From assembly GCA_003508835.1 (NCBI GenBank), contig PUFA01000066.1, forward strand, positions 806,001 through 870,000: a DNA stretch of 64,000 nucleotides, in the 5' to 3' direction. A program made the position numbers and the translations under genes. Below are positions 10,385 to 20,691 of the stretch, in pieces (the first letter of the stretch is position 1; each line of letters starts with the position of its first letter). Under the pieces are notes generated by a model. That model did not search any database and was not told the DNA's origin. It saw nothing but the letters and a program-made list of their open reading frames with translations. The DNA is from Eonycteris spelaea. Lineage: Eukaryota > Chordata > Mammalia > Chiroptera > Pteropodidae.

Positions 10385-10522
10385 CTCCCCTGGAGGCAGA
10401 GATTCTTACCCCCCATGTTACGGATGAGGAAAAACAGGCTCAGAGAGCTGAGGTGACCTGTCCAAGGTCACTCAGCTAGAGAGGAGCAGAGCCAGGATGT
10501 CAACCCAAGTCTGTCTGTTGAG
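10385..10522 (-). mobile_element. MIR SINE
   Basis: CCCCCATGTTACGGATGAGGAAAAACAGGCTCAGAGAGCTGAGGTGACCTGTCCAAGGTCACTCAGCTAGAGAGG is a well-kept antisense MIR. The preceding 10066-10384 holds AT-rich DNA and nothing named. Confidence 0.88.
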
Positions 10523-10639
10523 CATCCACTGCACTCCACTGCTTGCCTCAAGGTGTAGACAAACTCAGCCGCCAGGTGTCCGCCAGGCAGGACTTGCTTC
10601 CTGTTACCTTTTTCTACCTGAGCCTGGCCCAAACGGCCA

Positions 10640-10711
10640 TCATGGAGCTTGGCCCCTGGTAGGCACAAGTCAGATGTTTTCTGAATGAATGAATGAATAA
10701 ATAAATGAATG
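10640..10711 (+). mobile_element. L2 3' end with (GAAT)n tail
   Basis: CCCCTGGTAGGCACAAGTCAGATGTTTTCTGAATGAATGAATGAATAAATAAATG is the L2 terminus (TGGCACATAGTAGGTGCTCAATAAATGTTTGTTGAATGAATGAA). Confidence 0.65.
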
Positions 10712-10774
10712 ATTTTCTAACCTCTCCTCCCATATCCAATCCAAGGACTATGGCTTCCCTTCCTCCCATGCATG

Positions 10775-11215
10775 TGTCTTAGGAGTCCATCAACTGGTGA
10801 ATGGGTAAACGAAATGTGCTCTATCTATGCAGTGGAATACTACTCAGTAATAAAAAAGAAGGATCTTCTGTTCGATGCAATAGCATGGATGATTCTCGAA
10901 AACATGCTGAACTCAAAAAGCGAGACTCAAAAGAGGAGATATTAAGATTCTATTTATACGAAACTCTAGACAAGACACATAATCTGTAGTGACAGAATGC
11001 AGACCGTAGCTTCCTAGGGCCAGGAATGGGGATGAGCACTGACTGGCAAGGGGCACAAAGGAAATTTTGGGGGTGATGCAGATGTTCTACATCTTAATTG
11101 TGGTGGCGGCCACACAGGTATAGGCATTTGTCAAAACTTATTGAGCTATCACTTAAAAGGTGTGCATTTTATTATGTGCAAATTATACCCTATTAAAGTT
11201 GATTTTTTAAAAACC
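10775..11215 (+). mobile_element. L1M LINE 3' end
   Basis: TCCATCAACTGGTGAATGGGTAAAC, GCAGTGGAATACTACTCAGTAATAAAAAAG, CATGGATGATTCTCGAAAACATG, TGACAGAATGCAGACCG ... GGGCCAGGAATGG and TGTGCAAATTATACCC form the 3' end of L1 ORF2 plus 3' UTR, with an A-rich end. ORF2 is reduced to its last codons; not functional. Confidence 0.92.
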
Positions 11216-11429
11216 ACCTGCCTTGACAGCTCTCAACTCGTCTGATTAGACTGTCTTCTATCTGGGCATCATTCAGTGATAAAATAACGTACGAATATTT
11301 TTTTAAATAAAAGTTTTTTTTTTAACTTCGAGATTACCTCTTTAACTCTAAAGTTATCTAATAAAATAAAATAATCTATTTGACAATCCCAAGTACTCAT
11401 AACTATGTGGAGGAATAGGAGTTGTCACA

Positions 11430-11718
11430 AGCTGCTGGTGTGTATCAAGCAATCATTAGCTGGGTTTTTTCTGAGGCCTCTCTCCTTGGCCTATAGATAG
11501 CTGTCTTCACATGGTCTTTTCCTCTGTACCCATCTATGTCCAAATTTCCTCTTCTTAAAAGGACACCAGTCATATTGGATTAGGGCCCACCCTAATGATC
11601 TCATTTTAACTTAATTACCATTTTAAAGACCATATTTTCAAATACAGTCACATTATAAGGTACTAGAGATTAGGATTTCACATATGAATTTGGGGGGAAA
11701 CAATTCAACCCATAATAA
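11430..11718 (-). mobile_element. MaLR LTR (MLT1/MST-like)
   Basis: Antisense: AAGGACACCAGTCATATTGGATTAGGGCCCACCCTAATG, TTTTAAAGACCATATTTTCAAATACAGTCACATT, and the end CAATTCAACCCATAATA (the LTR start TGTTATGGGTTGAATTG). The left end is truncated near 11430. Confidence 0.9.
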
Positions 11719-11744
11719 TCAGTCATATAATTCTATTTTAATTT

Positions 11745-12180
11745 TTGTATTAACTTTTAGCTATATTTCATCACATTGTTTTCCAGCGGTTGCTCTAGGA
11801 ATCACAACATGTTACCTATAATTGTTATGTGTAGCAAATCAACATGCACTAGAACTCCAACAAGACAATGTTATAATAATTTTTGTTTAAACAGTCACAT
11901 GCATTATAAACAGATTATAAGAGGAAAAGCAAAAACATGGTCTTTGGTATTCGTCCAGCTACTTAACATTTGCAGTGGTCCTCATTTTGTTCTAAAGCAC
12001 CAAGTTTTCATTCGGTATCATTTCTCTTTGTCCTGAAGAACTGCCATCACCATTTCTTGTAGTGTAGGTTTGCTGGCAAAACAAATTCTCCTAGTTTTCT
12101 CCTACCTGATAGTATCTTTCATTCTTAAAGAATATTTTCACCAGATATAGACTTCTAGGTTAATGAGGCTTTTTCCCTTT
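11745..12180 (-). mobile_element. L1M LINE relic, part 1 (antisense)
   Basis: GGTTGCTCTAGGAATCACAAC, GAAGAACTGCCATCACCATTTCTTGTAGTGTAGGTTTGCTGGC and TAAAGAATATTTTCACCAGATATAGACTTCTAGG match antisense old L1. The element continues at 12426-12695, after the 5S-derived SINE that interrupts it. Confidence 0.85.
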
Positions 12181-12194
12181 AATTCATCATTTTA
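12181..12194. repeat. Left target-site duplication of 5S SINE
   Basis: AATTCATCATTTTA. It matches AATGCATCATTTTA at 12412-12425 with one mismatch, as expected for target-primed reverse transcription. A-rich/AT target. Confidence 0.85.
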
Positions 12195-12411
12195 TTTTAT
12201 TATTTTATTTTTTTAGGTGAGGCAACCTTGGTTGACCTCACAGATTGCAAGGACCTTGTCATCTTACAATTCCTTATTTTTTTATTTTTTGCACCTACAA
12301 CACCTGGTCTTCCTAGGTGGTCTCCCATCCAAGTACTAACCAGGCCCGATCCTGCTTAGCTTCTGAGATCAGACGGGATCAGGCTTGTTCAGGGTGGCAT
12401 GGCTGTAGACT
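12195..12411 (-). mobile_element. 5S rRNA-derived SINE
   Basis: Reading the minus strand from 12410: a head of about 117 nt is close to 5S rRNA (GTCTACAGCCATGCCACCC, GATCCCGTCTGATCTCAGAAGC, TAAGCAGGATCGGGCCTGG, TTAGTACTTGGATGGGAGACC). I count about a dozen differences, mostly CpG decay. The internal pol III promoter region is largely kept. Then follows a non-5S body of about 50 nt with a short hairpin (GAGGTCAACC / GGTTGCCTC) and an A-rich tail of AATAAA type. Target-site duplications flank the whole unit, and an L1 relic resumes on either side. Known: 5S-derived SINEs with A tails occur in fruit bats (and, separately, springhare). A plain 5S pseudogene is less likely because of the body and tail. 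Confidence 0.85.
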
Positions 12412-12425
12412 AATGCATCATTTTA
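12412..12425. repeat. Right target-site duplication of 5S SINE
   Basis: AATGCATCATTTTA, pairing with 12181-12194. Confidence 0.85.
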
Positions 12426-12695
12426 AAAATGGTGTTCAACTTGCTTCTGTGCTTTGTAGTTTCTCACGGGGTGTCAAACATTAATCAAACCATCCCCTGT
12501 ATGTAACATGTTTTTTTTCTCTTGCTGCTTTCATGGTTTTCTCTTCAGATTGACTTCTCATGAGTATCCTATATCTGCGAATTCATGACTTTCATCAAAT
12601 TTGAGACATTTTCAGTCATTATTTCTTCAAATACTTTTTCTGCCTTATTTTTTGCTCTCCTTTCCTTCTCTCTATCTCTCCCACTAGATCACTTT
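12426..12695 (-). mobile_element. L1M LINE relic, part 2 (antisense)
   Basis: AAAATGGTGTTCAACTTGCTTC, TTTCTCTTGCTGCTTTCATGG, ATTCATGACTTTCATCAAATTTGAG and CAGTCATTATTTCTTCAAATACTTTTTCTGCC directly continue the consensus order of 11745-12180, which shows that the SINE landed in a pre-existing L1. Confidence 0.88.
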
Positions 12696-12711
12696 TAAGA
12701 TGTGGGTCGAG

Positions 12712-12805
12712 TCACCTGCAGGGTGAGGGGTGGGGAAGGCTGTCAAAAATACAAATTCTTGGGCCCAACCCCAGACTTACTGAATCCTGAGACCGATTCC
12801 TAGGA
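12712..12805 (+). mobile_element. MER1-group hAT fragment
   Basis: GAGTCACCTGCAGGGTGAGG, AAAAATACAAATTCTTGGGCCC and AACCCCAGACTTACTGAATCCTGAGA follow the interior of the GAATCACCTGGGG ... CCACCCCAGACC-type nonautonomous hAT elements. 12806-13007 holds nothing recognised. Confidence 0.6.
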
Positions 12806-13007
12806 CTATATCTTATTCATGGTTAGGATGTACCTTACGTGTTCTACAGTGCCTCACATACGGTACTCAATATGCATGCTGACTTGCATGTAATATTTAC
12901 ATGAACATATGGAATAGTTGTTTATAATTTAAAAGGCCCTTTTCACGCTAGACTTTACCTCATCAACATGTCTCAAACTGAGACGGTTATAGTTCACACC
13001 GCATTCA

Positions 13008-13540
13008 TTAGGACTCCTCTGGTCTCTGGTTACAGAAACACAACCCTAACTGGCTTAAGCAAAACAAAGGAAATTTTTTAGCCCATGCAAATGAAAAGTC
13101 TAGAGGTCATATCAGCTTTAGTCATGGCAGAATCCAGGGCACTCACAATACATCTCTAGTAACTTTTCTCTCCACTTCTTACCTCTTCCTTCCTTTAGGC
13201 TGGTTTTATATAGGGTCAGACTTCTTCTCACTTTAATAAACACTGCTGTCAACAGTTGTGGACTCATATTTGTGTTCCCAAAGTAACTGAAGCAACACTT
13301 CCCCAACAGTTCCCAACAAAGCCCCAGAAAGGACTCCCATTGGCCGTGCTGGATTTGTGTGCCCATTCTTGAACCAAGCACGATAGCCAGGGAGAGAGAG
13401 TACACTGATTGGCCATCCTGAGTCACATGGCCAGTCCTGAGGGAGGAGAGGTGGGACCATGAAATTGAAGGCCCCTGTGTGGGAGGATGGAGAGGATGTT
13501 GAGCACACAGAGTAAGAGAAGTCTCCGACCACAGCCTTCA
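13008..13540 (+). mobile_element. Mid-length repeat family A, copy 2
   Basis: GTTACAGAAACACAACCCTAACTGGCTTAAGCAAAACAAAGG, GCAAATGAAAAGTCTAGAGG, GCAGAATCCAGGGC, GACTCCCATTGGCCGTGC and GAGTACACTGATTGGCCATCC align in order with copy 1 (8769-9273). The 3' part carries the ATTGGCC modules also seen at 61490-61855. Confidence 0.7.
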
Positions 13541-13649
13541 ACGCAATGGATGTGGACTCCTGTCAGTGCCTTTCAACTCAGAAACTTCAGAATCACATTT
13601 GTGAAATGGGCCCCCTTCTTACTCCAGGGAGGTTAGAGCAAATTCCATA

Positions 13650-13762
13650 AACCGGTTACTCCCAATCTTGGCTGTAAATCAAAATCTCTTTGGCATGCTT
13701 CCTAAAAATACAAAGACCTGGACCCCTCCCCAGACCTAAAGTAGCAGAATCCCAATGGGTAT
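13650..13762 (+). mobile_element. MER1-group hAT fragment
   Basis: GGTTACTCCCAATCTTGGCTGTAAATCAAAATC, CTTCCTAAAAATACAAAGACCTGGACCCC and CCCCAGACCTAAAGTAGCAGAATCCC match the family TTCTCAACCTTGGCTGCACATTAGAATC ... CCACCCCAGACC. Right terminus lost. Confidence 0.6.
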
Positions 13763-13864
13763 GATCATGGAAGGTATACAAAATTTGACATGCAGAATGG
13801 TAACAATTTTTCCCAGCCAGCATATGTTCCCCTTTCCTCTAGAAACCCCAATTTTCCTTCTGAA

Positions 13865-14345
13865 ACCCCCTTCACCAAGTTTCGGTCTCTGCAGTATGGG
13901 GGTGGGGAGATGATCCCTCTCCCAGAGGTGAGCACATGACCTAAGACTGACCAATCAGAGAATTTGGTCTCTCTGCCCACAGTGATTCATTCAGGGATGA
14001 GTAATCGAAGCAACCTGAGCCAGTGAGCCCCAGCCCCAGAATTTTATTGGAACTCTTAGGAAAGAGAAGTCCTCTCTTTCTATTGGAAGCACAAGCTGTG
14101 CGGGTGATGTGAGCCTGCAGTGGCCAGGGGCTAGTGCATGGTGAGGGCCTACCTGAGAGTCAAGCCTTCAGTAGGCAAAATGGAGCTGAAGAAGGGACGG
14201 GATGATTCTAGGGATTCTTGGGGGAACAGCCCAAGAACGGGCCAACGTTTAGAAGACCTGGAGAACTGAGAATATCAAGAAATGCGACCAGAGTCCTGGA
14301 AGCAACCTCCTGTAGCCTGTTCCATTTCCAGACTTGCAGTTAAGT
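13865..14345 (+). mobile_element. ERVL-type LTR, family B copy 1
   Basis: GAGCACATGACCTAAGACTGACCAATCAGAG, TATTGGAACTCTTAGGAAAGAGAAG, CCTGAGAGTCAAGCC and ATGGAGCTGAAGAAGGGACGGG follow the order of an old ERVL-class LTR. A second copy is at 53610-54030 (GGGATTGGTTCAGGC ... GAGTTCTTGGGGAAACAG). Subfamily not certain (LTR16/LTR33 type). Confidence 0.6.
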
Positions 14346-14436
14346 GAGCCTCTCACCTCCCTTTAGAGAGCAGTCATGTTGCGTGGTGTGTTCTTGTTAC
14401 TTATAAACAGAGGTAAGTCCTTCATGTATGTTCCAA

Positions 14437-14920
14437 AGCTTATTCATTCACTCGACAATTGTTTGTTGAGTGTATACTATGTGCTCAGCACTCTCCTAGA
14501 TACGGGGGGTTTCAGTAATAATCAAAACACAGAGACTCTCATCTTCATGGAGATTCTAATGTGGAGGGTTGACAAGCAATCATTAACATCTGTTTGAAAC
14601 ATAAATAAAATATCAGTAAAAATAACATATCGGGTGGAGAGAATGAAAGCAGGGGAGGAGGAAAAGAGTGTCAGGGTTGTGCGTGGGATAAATAAGGTCA
14701 TCAGAGAAGGCCTCACCACCAATGTGACATCTGAGCAGAGATTCAAGGAAGTAAAGAAATGAGCAAAGTAAATATTGGGCCCAGGGAAGTGTTCCAGGCT
14801 GTGAGAAAAGCCAATGCAAAGGTTCAGACATGGGAGAATTTTCTAGGAAAAGCAAGGAAGCCACTGTGGCCTAAGGAATGTGGGTGAGGGGGAGAGTGAG
14901 GAATGAATGAAGTTGGGATG
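14437..14920 (-). mobile_element. L2 LINE
   Basis: TTGTTTGTTGAGTGTATACTATGTGCTCAGCACTCTCC, TCTTCATGGAGATTCTAATG, GAGAAGGCCTCACCACC, GACATCTGAGCAGAGATTCAAGG and GGGAAGTGTTCCAGGCTGTGAG form a long, ordered antisense L2 3' region. No intact reading frame. Confidence 0.9.
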
Positions 14921-15039
14921 TCATGGGTACCCGATCATGGGGGGTGGCTTCTGGATGCTCATTGAGGCTTTGGCTTTTCCCCTGACTGAGATGGGCCCAT
15001 GACAGGAATGCTGAGCAAAGGAGAGTCATGGTTTTTATG

Positions 15040-15135
15040 GTCTTGGGCAAAATGCTTCAGCTCTGTGGGCCTCATTTGCCACATGCGTGAAGTGAGGGTG
15101 AATCCCGTCAGGAATCGCCACAGTAGTAATTGGTG
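15040..15135 (+). mobile_element. MIR-like fragment
   Basis: TCTTGGGCAAAATGCTTCAGCTCTGTGGGCCTCATTTGCC resembles the MIR segment CTTGGGCAAGTTACTTAACCTCTCTGTGCCTCAGTTTCC. Diverged. Confidence 0.55.
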
Positions 15136-15194
15136 CAGGTGAGATCCACGCAAAGTCTAAAGCTAGTGGGTGAAAAGTTTGCAAGAAGCAGGAT

Positions 15195-15810
15195 ACTCAC
15201 ATAGCCTCAAAGTATCACCCCAAAGATATTTATTAATTACAAGGGGAAACTTGATAATTTATAGCAGACACCACCTTGATCAAGTGATCAAGTTAACCTA
15301 ACCAGTAATAAGACACATGGACTCACGCAGCCCCTGCTGAGATGCGCTGAGATGCAACATCACTTCTGTAGTGTCCTTGCGGAGATGCACAGCTTCAGTT
15401 AATCGTGAGAAAACATCAGTCGAACCCAAAAGAAGGCATTCTCAAAACACTGACCCCTGCTTATCACAAGAGTCAAGGCCATGAAAAGCGAGGCAGATGG
15501 AGAAATCATCACAGATTGGAAGAGACTAAGAGACATAACAACTAAATGCAATGTGGGTTCCGGACTGGATTTGGAGACAGAAAAAGGAGATGAGTAGGAA
15601 AACCAGTGAAATTTAAATAAGGTCTGTAGTTTAGTTGATAGTGTTGCACCAATGTTAATTTTTTGAGATTGAATTTGATTCTTGTACTATGATTATGTAA
15701 ATTATTCTTGTTAGGGGAAGCCAGGTGAAGGGTATATGGCAACTTTTTATGCTACTGCTACAATTTTTCTGAAAGTCTGAAATTATTTCAAAATACAAAA
15801 TTTAAAATCG
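15195..15810 (+). mobile_element. L1M LINE 3' UTR
   Basis: AAAGTATCACCCCAAAG, TGTAGTGTCCTTGC, GAGAAAACATCAG, AAGAGACTAAGAGACATAACAACTAAATGCAATGTGG, ATTATGTAAATTATTCTTG, and the end GTCTGAAATTATTTCAAAATAC follow the old L1M (L1MC/L1ME type) 3' UTR to its A-rich terminus. Same subfamily type as 23190-23745 and 54540-55570. Confidence 0.88.
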
Positions 15811-17060
15811 GGTGAGTAATAGTTCTTACAGTATAGGATGGAATGCAGATCGAACACACAAGTCCGCAGTGCACTGCTGGGTAAGGGTTCTAAAAACGAT
15901 AGTGATTTTGACTGCTAGCTTTTTTCCATTTGTTATCGAACACTTAATATAGCGCCAACATGCTCACCATTGCTTGATGGCTTTCACTGTCTCCAGCCCT
16001 CAGCAGTGACTTCTCTGAGTAAACAAGACTCCTCAGATCAGCCCTAAAAACCAAGAGTTTAAACAAATGCAAACTGTGCCTTCTGGCTGCCTGTATCACT
16101 CCGATTATGAAATAGAAACCAGAGGCTCCTGAGTGCTGAATACAACACACTAACAACTCTGCCCTCACCTCCCCCAGAGGCAGATGCTACAATTTATTTG
16201 GAAAACTCTAAGAGGAATAAAGGAAAGCACCCATTCTCAGACTGACCTGCCAAAGTGTGGATGACAAAGGGTCATGTTTGGTTTTATCCTGGATCACATT
16301 CTACCCTAAATCAGTGGTCTCCAAACCTCTGATGAGGCCAAGTATTTTGCAACTACTCTCTCAATATTTATTTATCTACTTATTAAGTATATACATATAC
16401 TACTGTATTCACATATTCTGTGAATGGTAAACCATACATAAGAAAAAATGTAAAGAGGAAATGATAGAGAAAAAATAATGTTTTGAAAAATTATTCTAAC
16501 ACATTAAAAAGTTGTTGAACTCTTGCTACATTATTATTGTTACTTGGATATTGAAAACAGTGTGACTCAATAGCCTTCATTATTTTTAAATTCTTGGTTT
16601 ATAATCATATGGTACAGTTTATATCAATATTTGATTTTAATGGTTGTCATAAGTGAAAAAAGTAACTTCATAAAAATGCCTCCCAGTTCCAAGAAAGGTA
16701 CCACGTGCTATAGTTATTTTTCAAATACTTTCCATCTTCCGTTTCCATATACCAATTTTGCAAACATTTTTGTTGAAATTTGATCATTTCTATCTTCCCT
16801 AAGATTAAGCTATTGTCCTTGAAAATGAATTAAAAAGTGTTGAATCTTTACACTTTTAACACATGAATTTAAAAGCCACAAAAATGTTAGGTTTTTAATT
16901 CTATCAGAAAATTGTGTTTCCAGGTCTTTCAATTGTGTACAGTTTTGAGCATTTCTATAGGTCATTTGCATAATTTTCAATAATGGAAATATATCAGCGG
17001 TAACCCCTTAACAGGAACATTCCAAACAACTCTTTTAATAATGCTCTCTCCATAGTCCAA
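15811..17060. other. No recognised feature; AT-rich in second half
   Basis: 15811-16310 is single-copy-looking. 16311-16960 is strongly AT-rich and may be a decayed DNA transposon (it opens AATCAGTGGTCTCCAAACC, like a Charlie/Tigger terminus), but no interior matches a family I know. Confidence 0.4.
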
Positions 17061-17105
17061 TCTTTCTTTCTTTCTTTCTTTCTTTCTTTTTTTTTTTTTT
17101 TTTTT
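17061..17105. repeat. (TTTC)n plus poly-T tract
   Basis: Eight TTTC units followed by about 21 T. On the minus strand this reads as poly-A then (GAAA)n, the usual tail of a retrocopy inserted in antisense. The body it would belong to (17106 onward) is not a SINE I recognise. Confidence 0.9.
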
Positions 17106-17560
17106 AAAAAAGACCTTTTTCTCTCTCATTTTTTCAAGTGCCACCTTTACCCTGAAGGCCCGGAATAAGCGTGTGTCGGACCAAGCGCCTGGAACGCGAG
17201 GAACGCGAACTCTGCCCTCTTCCTGTGCTTGCGTTATTCCCGTCACCTTCTCCCTAAGGAATCTCTTTGGCCACTTGTCCAATGCCATTTGGGAAGGCTT
17301 GGTTTAATGAAAACTGGAGTGGCCACGAGGCCCCCGTCTGGTCCTCCTGGAAGGTGCCCTCTTCGTGGGGTTGGAGTCAGCGAGGCTAAGGGGATGTACA
17401 CATCCACAGTCCACACTCCTCTCCCAGGCCATGCACCCTGGGGTCCTGGAATTCCCTCCCAGGGCTCTGTCAGCTTCTTCCCAGGGCTGTCCTCTCAAGA
17501 GCAGATAGCATCAGCAAGATACACACACCCTGCAGCCCCCGGGTGAGACAGAGCTTGGAC
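17106..17560. other. CpG-rich single-copy patch, unidentified
   Basis: 17161-17245 has about ten CpGs in 85 bp (AGCGTGTGTCGG, GAACGCGAGGAACGCGAAC), far above its surroundings. A minus-strand ORF (17288 to 16977, 103 codons) runs through it into the poly-A side. Two readings are possible: a processed retrocopy whose parent I cannot name, or a small regulatory CpG patch. No protein family recognised. Confidence 0.4.
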
Positions 17561-18706
17561 ATTCAGGTTGGTCCCCTGCAAACACCTGTGCAGAGAGCCC
17601 CTCAGACTTAAATGGAGCTAGAGGTAGAAAGAAAAAAGAGGTGGGCTATGGGCTGGGTAACATTCCAGCCAGAACATGGAGAAGTGCAAGAATTCTAAAC
17701 CCGAACCTGGCTCTTCAGGTCATCATGAAGGTATATTTATAAAAGCAAGAGCCTAGAACATGTCTTAGTTAACATTTCGATATTCAGACGTACAGTAAGT
17801 GGGCCTGCTTTTGTATAACTGACTGTCTCAAAAATTGATCTGGGCAATCAGCCTCACTCTGCTGCATCCTCTACATGGGAAGCCACTTCAGAAGGCCATT
17901 TGATGAGGCTCCTCTTTGCCTATAGAAGTGTTGGGCAACTCTAACTTGAGTTCTGATTTTGAGAGGTCTGTAGGCAGCTGCTGGCCCGCAACAAGACAGT
18001 GCACCAAGATTTATAGTCTCCAGTTAGAGAGTGGGAGCCAGCCTACTCAGTGAATAGTGGACTGGCGTGGAGCTGAAAGTCCCAATCTACCAAAATGAGG
18101 TGATTCTCTTTGGAGAACTGAGAAAGAAAGTTCTCAGCTCCTCCCCAAACCTAAAACATTTCAAGAGCTGCTCTAATGACTGCCATTGCCAACATGAAAG
18201 ACATTCCAAAAGTATGTGTGTGTGGGGGGGGGGTGCAGGGGGGAAATTTGTCTGAGAAATAGAGAAGTCATATGCAAATAATTTTGAAGTATTACTTGTT
18301 AATTTCTAAGAAGCATAATTAATCGATTTTACCTTCGAGGCAACACAGAGGTAAATTAATGAGTGAAAATGTGTTGTTCCCAACCCCTCATCATTGGAAG
18401 ACTCTAACTCTTCCCTCTGGATGTCTCAGACACATGAAGGGACCCGAGACTATAAACCCACAGTCTGGGGCACCACTGCCAACTGGAATATTAAGTATTA
18501 ATAAATCCGAATGTCTTTCTTTCTATTTTAGGTCGAATGACATATTAGAAATAGAAGTTCTTATATTGTCTTTTTGATCCCAGTGGATGATCTAGCTCAC
18601 TCCACCTTGGTGGCATGGCCCCAAATCATCAATGTCAATTAGACATAACTAAAAAGCCTCAGAGCAGACTTTCTCCTAAAACGGGTACCAAGCAATTAAG
18701 ATTCCT
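17561..18706. other. No recognised feature
   Basis: Single-copy-looking, with a G-rich run (TGTGTGTGGGGGGGGGGTG) at 18212-18230. No exon, RNA gene or named repeat. Confidence 0.45.
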
Positions 18707-18707
18707 C

Positions 18708-18738
<31 letters not shown>

Positions 18739-18749
18739 AGAAGAAGAAA
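18707..18749. repeat. Poly-A with (AAG)n
   Basis: About 30 A followed by AAG units and AAAA. The upstream 200 bp match no SINE or L1 3' end, so the source is unclear. Confidence 0.9.
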
Positions 18750-18889
18750 ATCTAATAACACATTGTAGTCACATAATTGGAAAGAAATTGAAAGAATTTC
18801 AACTTCTCGTGATGAATATGGAATGACAGAAGTAGGGCCACAGCAGCAAGGTAAATCACTTAGAAGTCGAAGAGGATAAATTTCCAGCT

Positions 18890-19150
18890 AGAAAATGAAT
18901 ATTTCTAGGGATCTAAGGCATATCATTGTGATTACAGTTAAGATATTGTATTATATACTTGAAAATTGCTAAAAGAGCAGATCTTAAATGTCCTCACCAT
19001 CAGAAGAAATGGTGATTATGTGATGTGATGGAGATGTGAGCGAAGGCTACGGTGGTAATCCTATTATAATACAGGGATATATCAAATCAATACATTGTGC
19101 ACCTTAAGCATACGCAGTGTTATGTGCCAATCGTATCTCAACGAATCAGG
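18890..19150 (+). mobile_element. L1MA/L1MB-like LINE 3' end
   Basis: ATATTGTATTATATACTTGAAAATTGCTAAAAGAGCAGATCTTAAATGTCCTCACC, ATGTGATGTGATGGAGATG, GTGCACCTTAAGCATACGCAGTGTTATGTGCCAATCGTATCTCAACG match the L1MA-type 3' UTR closely. Confidence 0.93.
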
Positions 19151-20691
19151 AGCAGGGAAAAGTCAAGAGATGGGGATCTAGTTCAGCTCAGCCTCCACCC
19201 ACGTGATAGCCTCAGTTCTCCTGTTTGTAAAATCAGAGGGGTGGAGTCGATGTTCTTCTCCAAGTTGAAAAGCTTAGATACGCATCCAATTAAGGGCTGC
19301 AAATTCAGATGTCTACAGTATCCGGAGAGTAACGACAAATGGACCAAGAAGACCAGGTGTGAGACGACAGGGAGTGGTGGAGACTGTGGTGAACCACCAC
19401 TCGGTTCCACCAGCGGATGCCATTTAGGCAGGAATGGAAGCCTGTGTTTACACACAATCCAATTTTTCAGGAGACAGCAGATATTATACGAGGATTTCTT
19501 ATTACTAATGATGGCATCTAATTCTTTTTAAAAAACTTGTTTTCCAGAAACATTGTGCAAGACAAACAAAATCCACCCTGAAGTCAGTTGTTTCCGAACA
19601 CTTGCACACATCAAACTGCATTTGACTTCACTGGCAGCATTAGCTAGAAAGTGCTGTATTTTGCTCTGTCCTAACACCCTTCATGTTTACTTCTGCCGAA
19701 GATGTTTATTTGCCTGGGAAGTGGCTCTCTCACAGAAACATTTGTTTTGACTGCCGTGGCAGATCATCCATTTGCTGGGTGGGAGGCAAAGAACAGCCAA
19801 ACCTTTTCTGCTCACAAACATTGTGTTAGGCCAGCTTACGGAAAGCATTTTCAGATTTATTTGTTTCCCTCAGTAGAAGCAGCCAACGTTGGCTTGGGAT
19901 GGGAAGATGCCGGCCCGTGCAGATGGGGTGCAAGTTTATACCCCAGGACTACAGATGCAACCCCGGATGGGGAGACCTTGATAATTGAAAGGGAAGTTCC
20001 TCTCCATCTTAACACACAACTGTCCACATGAAGACCAGTTCTCCCTGCCACTTTCTCCTATCCATCTTCATTATGGGGGCCGGCTCCCTGCAACCAAGGA
20101 CAAATCTATGACATTGCCATCTATTTGAAAGGATATCAGGTTAATTCCTATCCTCCTTGCTTCGCACCATTTCATGCAAATGATCTCAGCCTAAACGCAC
20201 ATTTCCAAGGGACTCATTTTAGCTGAACCTTCAATCTTAACTTTGCCCTCCAAGCATGCCGGAGTTACCCAGTGTTCAATTTTTAATATGATTATACAAA
20301 AAAATATGGGAAAAAAATAGAATCCAAATGATGGACTTAATTTTTTTAATATAATTAGGCAGGAATTAATTTTTCAGAATAATTGTCTAGAGGTGATTCA
20401 ATTTCACATACTCTTTAAATATGTATTTTTCAGTGCTCTATGACTTGAAGGGACGATTTAAAATTAGTGTATATAGTAGGCTCTGAATCATAAATAAAAA
20501 TTCTGGCAGTAAAGCTTTGTCATCTTTGCTACAGAACTCCATTTTGCAAATAAAATTCTACTTTCCTGATAAATCCCTTTTCCTCCCCCAGTACTCCACT
20601 GTCTAAATAATTTTATCAATGGAAAGATAGAGGATTATTGGTTTTTGTTCTTGTTTTTGTTTTTTTTAATAATTGCAACTTAAAGATGTCG
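19151..20691. other. No recognised feature (1.5 kb)
   Basis: Single-copy-looking, with a possible MIR remnant at about 19205-19250 (CCTCAGTTCTCCTGTTTGTAAAATC). A 144-codon plus ORF (19097-19531) starts in the L1 end and has no recognisable domain. 20270-20680 is AT-rich and repeat-free. Confidence 0.45.

Noticed and set aside
12294..12410. Functional 5S rRNA gene
   Set aside because: About a dozen substitutions, mostly CpG decay, fused to a non-5S body and A-rich tail with target duplications. It is a retroposon, and it is not in a tandem rDNA array.
18707..18749. Poly-A tract as the tail of a lineage-specific SINE
   Set aside because: The upstream 200 bp have no A/B box and match no SINE or L1 end that I know.
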